Made by a program: the position numbers and the translations under genes. The notes beneath the pieces are model-generated. The model ran no database searches. It was not told the origin of the DNA and saw nothing but the letters and a program-made list of their open reading frames with translations. Source: Variovorax sp. (GTDB lineage Bacteria; Pseudomonadota; Gammaproteobacteria; Burkholderiales; Burkholderiaceae_C). From it: a stretch of DNA of 9,711 nt. The DNA lies in NCBI GenBank assembly GCA_028292145.1, contig JAQGMX010000276.1, positions 1 through 9,711 on the forward strand, written 5' to 3'. This document shows positions 6,307-9,711 of the stretch, one piece after another; the stretch's first letter is position 1; each line of letters opens with the position of its first letter.

Positions 6307-7461
6307 TCACACCGGGCCGACCGCCCCCGAAATCACGCCGCCGCCCAGGCAAACCTCGCCGTCGTAGACCACCGCCGACTGGCCCGGCGTGACGGCCCAC
6401 TGCGCGGCATCGAAATCGAGCCTGAATGCGCTGGCGTTCCTGCCTGCCAGGTCGACGTATCGGCAGGCCGAATCCGCCTGGCGGTAGCGCGACTTGGCCG
6501 CATACGGACTGGGCGCGGGCGGCGTGCCGGCGACCCAGCTCGCGTCGTCCGCATCCAGCGCCTGGGACAGCAGCCACGGATGGTCGTGGCCCTGCACGAC
6601 CCACAGCGTGTTGGCCGCCATGTCCTTGCGCGCCACGAACCACGGCGCATGTTCGCCGGCGCCGCGCATGCCGCGCGCCTCGATCGCCTTGAGTTCGGCG
6701 CCCTTGGCCTTGAGCCCTCCGATGCCCAGTCCCTGCCGCTGGCCGAGCGTGTAGAAGCTCAGGCCCTGGTGCTCGCCCAGCGTGCGGCCGCGCTCGTCCT
6801 TGATCGGGCCCGGCGCCTTGGAGATGTAGCGGTTGAGGAAATCGCGGAACGGCCGTTCGCCGATGAAGCAGATGCCGGACGAATCCTTCTTCTTCGCGTT
6901 CGGCAGGCCGATCTCGTCGGCGATGCGGCGCACCTCGGTCTTGTGCAGTTCGCCGACCGGGAACAGCGTCTTCGCCAGCTGCGCCTGGTTCAGGCGGTGC
7001 AAAAAGTAGCTTTGGTCCTTGGCCGGATCGAGCCCCTTGAGAAGCTCGTGTTTCTGCGTTGCGTCGTTCAGGCGCACGCGGGCGTAGTGGCCGGTCGCGA
7101 TCTTCTCTGCGCCCAGGCGCATCGCGTGGTCGAGGAAGGCCTTGAACTTGATCTCTGCATTGCACAGCACGTCGGGATTCGGCGTGCGGCCGGCCTGATA
7201 TTCGCGCAGGAACTCGGCGAAGACGCGGTCCTTGTAGTCGGCGGCGAAGTTGACGTGCTCGATCTCGATGCCCAGCACGTCGGCCACGCTGGCCGCGTCG
7301 ATGAAATCGATGTTCGACGAGCAGAATTCGCTGTCGTCGTCGTCTTCCCAGTTCTTCATGAAGATGCCGACCACCTCGTGGCCCTGCTGCTTGAGCAGGT
7401 GCGCCGTGACCGCGGAATCGACGCCGCCACTCAAACCCACCACGATGCGCTGCTTTTTCAT
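6307..7461 (-). CDS. mnmA: tRNA-specific 2-thiouridylase MnmA
   Basis: MnmA activates U34 of tRNA Lys, Glu and Gln with ATP and inserts sulfur delivered through the Tus relay, giving 2-thiouridine. The 384-residue protein shows the ATP PP-loop GLSGGVDSAV at residues 9-18. The first catalytic cysteine is C100, in TPNPDVLCNAEIKF. GHYAR is at 124-128 and KDQSYFL at 148-154. The second catalytic cysteine is C198, in DSSGICFIGERPF. All key residues are intact and the length is normal. I chose the ATG at 7461 (MKKQRIVVGLSGG) because the family starts just before the PP-loop. An upstream in-frame ATG at 7506 would add 15 unconserved residues and overlap the proposed promoter. No clear ribosome site precedes 7461. 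It is convergent with nudJ and divergent from tesB. Confidence 0.97.
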   Translation of the reverse strand: MKKQRIVVGLSGGVDSAVTAHLLKQQGHEVVGIFMKNWEDDDDSEFCSSNIDFIDAASVADVLGIEIEHVNFAADYKDRVFAEFLREYQAGRTPNPDVLCNAEIKFKAFLDHAMRLGAEKIATGHYARVRLNDATQKHELLKGLDPAKDQSYFLHRLNQAQLAKTLFPVGELHKTEVRRIADEIGLPNAKKKDSSGICFIGERPFRDFLNRYISKAPGPIKDERGRTLGEHQGLSFYTLGQRQGLGIGGLKAKGAELKAIEARGMRGAGEHAPWFVARKDMAANTLWVVQGHDHPWLLSQALDADDASWVAGTPPAPSPYAAKSRYRQADSACRYVDLAGRNASAFRLDFDAAQWAVTPGQSAVVYDGEVCLGGGVISGAVGPV

Positions 7462-7470
7462 AGGGCGTCG

Positions 7471-7476
7471 ATTGTC
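7471..7476 (-). promoter_or_regulatory. Candidate extended -10 for mnmA
   Basis: On the minus strand the sequence reads TGG-GACAAT. This is a TGn extension plus a hexamer matching TATAAT at four of six positions. It ends nine bases before the mnmA ATG, which would put the transcript start two or three bases ahead of the codon. No recognisable -35 was found 16-19 bases upstream. Confidence 0.35.
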
Positions 7477-7523
7477 CCAGCCCGCGCGTCGCACAGGCGC
7501 TGGCACTGTTTTTTGACCTTTGC

Positions 7524-7529
7524 TATCGT
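7524..7529 (+). promoter_or_regulatory. Candidate extended -10 for tesB
   Basis: TGC-TATCGT has a TGn extension and a hexamer matching TATAAT at four of six positions. It ends six bases before the tesB ATG, predicting a start at or next to the codon (leaderless). A weak -35-like CTGGCA lies at 7500-7505, 18 bases upstream. TTGACC at 7513-7518 is too close to serve. Confidence 0.35.
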
Positions 7530-7535
7530 CGAAAG

Positions 7536-8408
7536 ATGAATTCCAGCACCCAAGCCAGCCTCGTCAACGATCTCGTCGGGCTGCTGCAGCTGGCACCGCT
7601 GGGCGACGACCGCTTTCGTGCCGAGAGCCAGGACATCGGCACGCCAGTTGTTTTTGGTGGCCAGGTTCTCGGACAGGCGCTGATGGCCGCGAATCTCACG
7701 GTCGACGCCAACCGGCCGGTGCACTCGATGCACGCCTACTTCCTGCTGCCGGGCGAACACGCACCCATCGACTATTCGGTCGAGCGCGTGCGCGACGGCC
7801 GCAGCTTCACGACGCGGCATGTGGTCGCGCGCCAGCAGGACCGCATCATCTTCGAGATGTCGGCTTCGTTCCAGACGCATGACGACGGCATCGAGCATCA
7901 GCTCGCGATGCCTGAAACCGCGCCGCCCGAAGGCCTGCGCAGCGACTACGAACGCAGGCTCGCGATCGGCGACCGGCTGCCCGAACGGCTGCGCACCCGG
8001 GTCCTGCATCCGCACGGCCTGGAATTCCGCGCGGTGGAGGACGACGACCTGCTCGCGCCGAAGCCGCAGCCGGGCGAGCGATCGATCTGGATGCGCACGG
8101 TCGCGCCGCTGCCCGACGATCCGATGCTGCACCGCGCATTGCTCGCCTATGCGTCGGACCACGGCCTGCTGGTCACGGCCCTGCGCCCGCACGGCATGAG
8201 CTACCTGCAACCCGGCATGCGGCTCGCGAGTATCGACCACGCGATGTGGTTCCACAGAAATTTCCGCATGGACGAATGGCTGCTCTACCGCATCGACTCC
8301 CCCAATGCCAACGGCGCCCGCGCGCTGTGCCGCGGCAGCGTCTTCACCCGCGACGGCCTGCTGGTCGCCTCGTCCGCCCAAGAGGGCATGGTGCGCGTCC
8401 GCCGCTGA
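7536..8408 (+). CDS. tesB: Acyl-CoA thioesterase II
   Basis: TesB hydrolyses medium- and long-chain acyl-CoAs to free fatty acid and CoA in the cytoplasm. The 290-residue protein has the double hot-dog layout of the family and nearly the E. coli length (about 286). N-terminal hot-dog motifs include VVFGGQVLGQALMAA (38-52), VHSMHAYFLLPG and DGRSFTTRHVVARQ. In the second hot-dog, D208 in YASDHGLL, S232 in ASIDHAMWFHRN and Q282 in ASSAQEGMVR align at exactly the spacing of the E. coli triad D204-T228-Q278. The only change is a conservative Thr-to-Ser. The ATG at 7536 has only GAAAG directly against it and no spaced ribosome site. No other start nearby preserves the N-terminal motifs. It is divergent from mnmA and is followed 31 bases later by a flavin oxidoreductase gene. 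Confidence 0.95.
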   Translation: MNSSTQASLVNDLVGLLQLAPLGDDRFRAESQDIGTPVVFGGQVLGQALMAANLTVDANRPVHSMHAYFLLPGEHAPIDYSVERVRDGRSFTTRHVVARQQDRIIFEMSASFQTHDDGIEHQLAMPETAPPEGLRSDYERRLAIGDRLPERLRTRVLHPHGLEFRAVEDDDLLAPKPQPGERSIWMRTVAPLPDDPMLHRALLAYASDHGLLVTALRPHGMSYLQPGMRLASIDHAMWFHRNFRMDEWLLYRIDSPNANGARALCRGSVFTRDGLLVASSAQEGMVRVRR

Positions 8409-8439
8409 TTATGAAAACCACCTTCACTCGATCGATTTC

Positions 8440-9555
8440 ATGACCCAACTCTTCACCCCCCACACACTCGGCCAGCTCACGCTCGCCAACCGCATCGTCA
8501 TCGCGCCGATGTGCCAGTACTCGGCAGAGGATGGCAACATGACCGACTGGCACCTGATGCACCTCGGCCAGCTGGCTTTTTCGGGCGCCGGCCTGCTGAT
8601 CATCGAAGCCTCGGCGGTAGAGGCCATCGGGCGCATCACGCCGGCCGACGTCGGCCTCTATTCGGACGACAACCAGGCCGCAATGGCCCGCGTGTTGAAA
8701 GCCGTCCGCACGCATTCGCGCATGCCGATCGCCATCCAGCTCGGCCATGCCGGCCGCAAGGCGTCGAGCCATGTGCCGTGGGCCGGCGGTCAGGCGCTGA
8801 AGGCAACCGAAGGCGCGTGGGAGACGGTCGGGCCTTCCGCCCTGCCCCAGGCACCTGGCGATCCAGTGCCGCTGGCGCTCGATGCTGCAGGTCTCGCCCG
8901 AGTGAAAGACGCGTTTGTCGCTTCCGCCAAGCGTGCGCATGCGCTCGGCTTCGACGCCATCGAGCTGCACGGCGCGCACGGCTATCTGCTGCATGAATTC
9001 ATGTCGCCGATCTCGAATCAGCGCACCGACGACTACGGCGGCTCGGTCGAGAACCGCATCCGCTTTCCGCTGGAGGTGTACGACGCGGTGCGCGCCGCAG
9101 TGCCGGAATCGATCCCGGTGGGCATGCGGATTTCGGCAACCGACTGGGTCGACGGCGGCTGGGATGTCGAGCAGAGTTGCGTGCTGGCGAAAGCACTGTC
9201 GGCGCGCGGCTGTGCCTTCATCCACGTTTCTTCCGGCGGCGTGTCGCCGCAGCAGAAGATTCCGCTGGAGCCCGGCTATCAGGTGCCGATGGCCGAGCGC
9301 ATCAAGGCGGTCGCGGGTGACATGCCGACCATCGCGGTCGGGCTGATCACCGATCCGCAGCAGGCCGAGGACATCGTTGCCGCGGGCCAGGCCGACTTCA
9401 TCGCGCTCGCCCGCGCGATGCTGTTCGAACCGCACTGGCCGTGGCGCGCGGCAATGGAACTCGGCGCGCAAGTCGAGGTGCCGCCGCAGTACTGGCGCTC
9501 GCAGCCGCGCACGGCCAAGGCGCTGTTCGGCGAAGCGCGCATCGGCAGCCGCTGA
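8440..9555 (+). CDS. NADH:flavin oxidoreductase, Old Yellow Enzyme family (YqjM/XenA-like)
   Basis: This 371-residue FMN-dependent TIM-barrel ene-reductase would use NAD(P)H to reduce activated double bonds of enones and some xenobiotics. LFTPHTLGQLTLANRIVIAP and MCQYSAEDG at the N-terminus carry C25 and Y27. These correspond to the redox-tuning Cys26 and Tyr28 of YqjM, which mark the thermophilic-like (class III) branch. H177 and H180 in ELHGAHGYLLHEF are the substrate-binding pair. SNQRTDDYGGSVENRIRFP is the family signature. QYWRSQPR near the C-terminus fits the arginine region that reaches the partner active site. I chose the ATG at 8440 because the family begins there; an open frame continues upstream but inside tesB. 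No ribosome site is visible. The ATG overlaps the stop of a 10-codon reading frame starting at 8411. The natural substrate is unknown. Confidence 0.92.
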   Translation: MTQLFTPHTLGQLTLANRIVIAPMCQYSAEDGNMTDWHLMHLGQLAFSGAGLLIIEASAVEAIGRITPADVGLYSDDNQAAMARVLKAVRTHSRMPIAIQLGHAGRKASSHVPWAGGQALKATEGAWETVGPSALPQAPGDPVPLALDAAGLARVKDAFVASAKRAHALGFDAIELHGAHGYLLHEFMSPISNQRTDDYGGSVENRIRFPLEVYDAVRAAVPESIPVGMRISATDWVDGGWDVEQSCVLAKALSARGCAFIHVSSGGVSPQQKIPLEPGYQVPMAERIKAVAGDMPTIAVGLITDPQQAEDIVAAGQADFIALARAMLFEPHWPWRAAMELGAQVEVPPQYWRSQPRTAKALFGEARIGSR

Positions 9556-9586
9556 AAACTCTTTGCATTTTTGGAATGACCACGCC

Positions 9587-9711
9587 ATGACCAGCTTCAA
9601 GAAGTACCGCATCGGCGGCAAGGTTTCGCTCGGCGACATCGACCCGGACGCAAAGCCTTTCACGGTCGGCGACAAGGCCATGCAGGAAGCGGAGCTGGAC
9701 GCGCTGTCGCT
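9587..9711 (+). CDS. Probable PPK2-family polyphosphate kinase (partial, N-terminus only)
   Basis: Only 41 codons lie in the window before the right edge. The opening FKKYRIGGKVSLGDIDPDA and the following GDKAMQEAELDAL resemble the N-terminal lid-like extension of PPK2 class III enzymes (KKYRV, then DPD, then G-K and a leucine-rich helix). Those enzymes move phosphate between polyphosphate and nucleotides. The Walker A and B motifs would lie downstream and cannot be seen. A weak GGA ribosome site sits 11 bases before the ATG. It follows the flavin oxidoreductase by 31 bases, with no hairpin terminator between them. The family call rests on this short stretch only. Confidence 0.55.
   Translation, partial: MTSFKKYRIGGKVSLGDIDPDAKPFTVGDKAMQEAELDALS

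Noticed and set aside
7458..8381. 307-codon open frame on the minus strand that would overlap the start of mnmA
   Set aside because: It is antisense to tesB, whose catalytic triad and spacing are intact. The reverse frame shows no family features.
8344..9681. Long 445-codon open frame on the minus strand
   Set aside because: It is antisense to the flavin oxidoreductase and shares its codon positions. Composition is Arg/His/Ala-rich with no motif.

Overview
The window is high-GC DNA from a proteobacterium. MnmA, TesB, the three-gene pnt set and the CHASE2 sensor kinase all read like betaproteobacterial (Burkholderiales-type) proteins. This placement comes from recognising the protein sequences, not from a search. 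Genes are tightly packed, and I see no RNA gene, mobile element or CRISPR array.

Layout. Positions 1-2320 on the minus strand hold a split proton-translocating NAD(P) transhydrogenase operon, pntA1-pntA2-pntB. It is transcribed leftward and pntB is cut by the window edge. Positions 2321-2645 are a 325-base divergent control region with an inverted pair of 14-bp repeats that look like sites for an OmpR-family regulator. Positions 2646-6305 on the plus strand hold an OmpR-type response regulator, an 806-residue CHASE2-PAS-histidine kinase, and a NudJ-like Nudix hydrolase whose start lies at the kinase stop. Positions 6307-7461 on the minus strand hold mnmA (tRNA 2-thiouridylase), tail to tail with nudJ with one base between the stop codons. 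A 74-base divergent gap follows, then on the plus strand tesB (acyl-CoA thioesterase II), an Old Yellow Enzyme-family flavin oxidoreductase, and the first 41 codons of a probable PPK2-type polyphosphate kinase.

How it may work together. The transhydrogenase couples the proton gradient to NADPH/NADH balance. The divergent two-component system senses something outside the cytoplasmic membrane through CHASE2, and its regulator probably acts on the shared intergenic region, and so possibly on itself and on pnt; that link is inferred from the repeats. The remaining genes are housekeeping or general metabolism (tRNA modification, fatty acyl-CoA turnover, flavin-dependent enone or xenobiotic reduction, polyphosphate metabolism).

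Most of the window is ordinary chromosome. The parts most worth a second look are the paired sites at 2426-2534, the non-standard H-box of the kinase, and the apparently leaderless divergent starts of mnmA and tesB. I found no convincing new multi-gene system.
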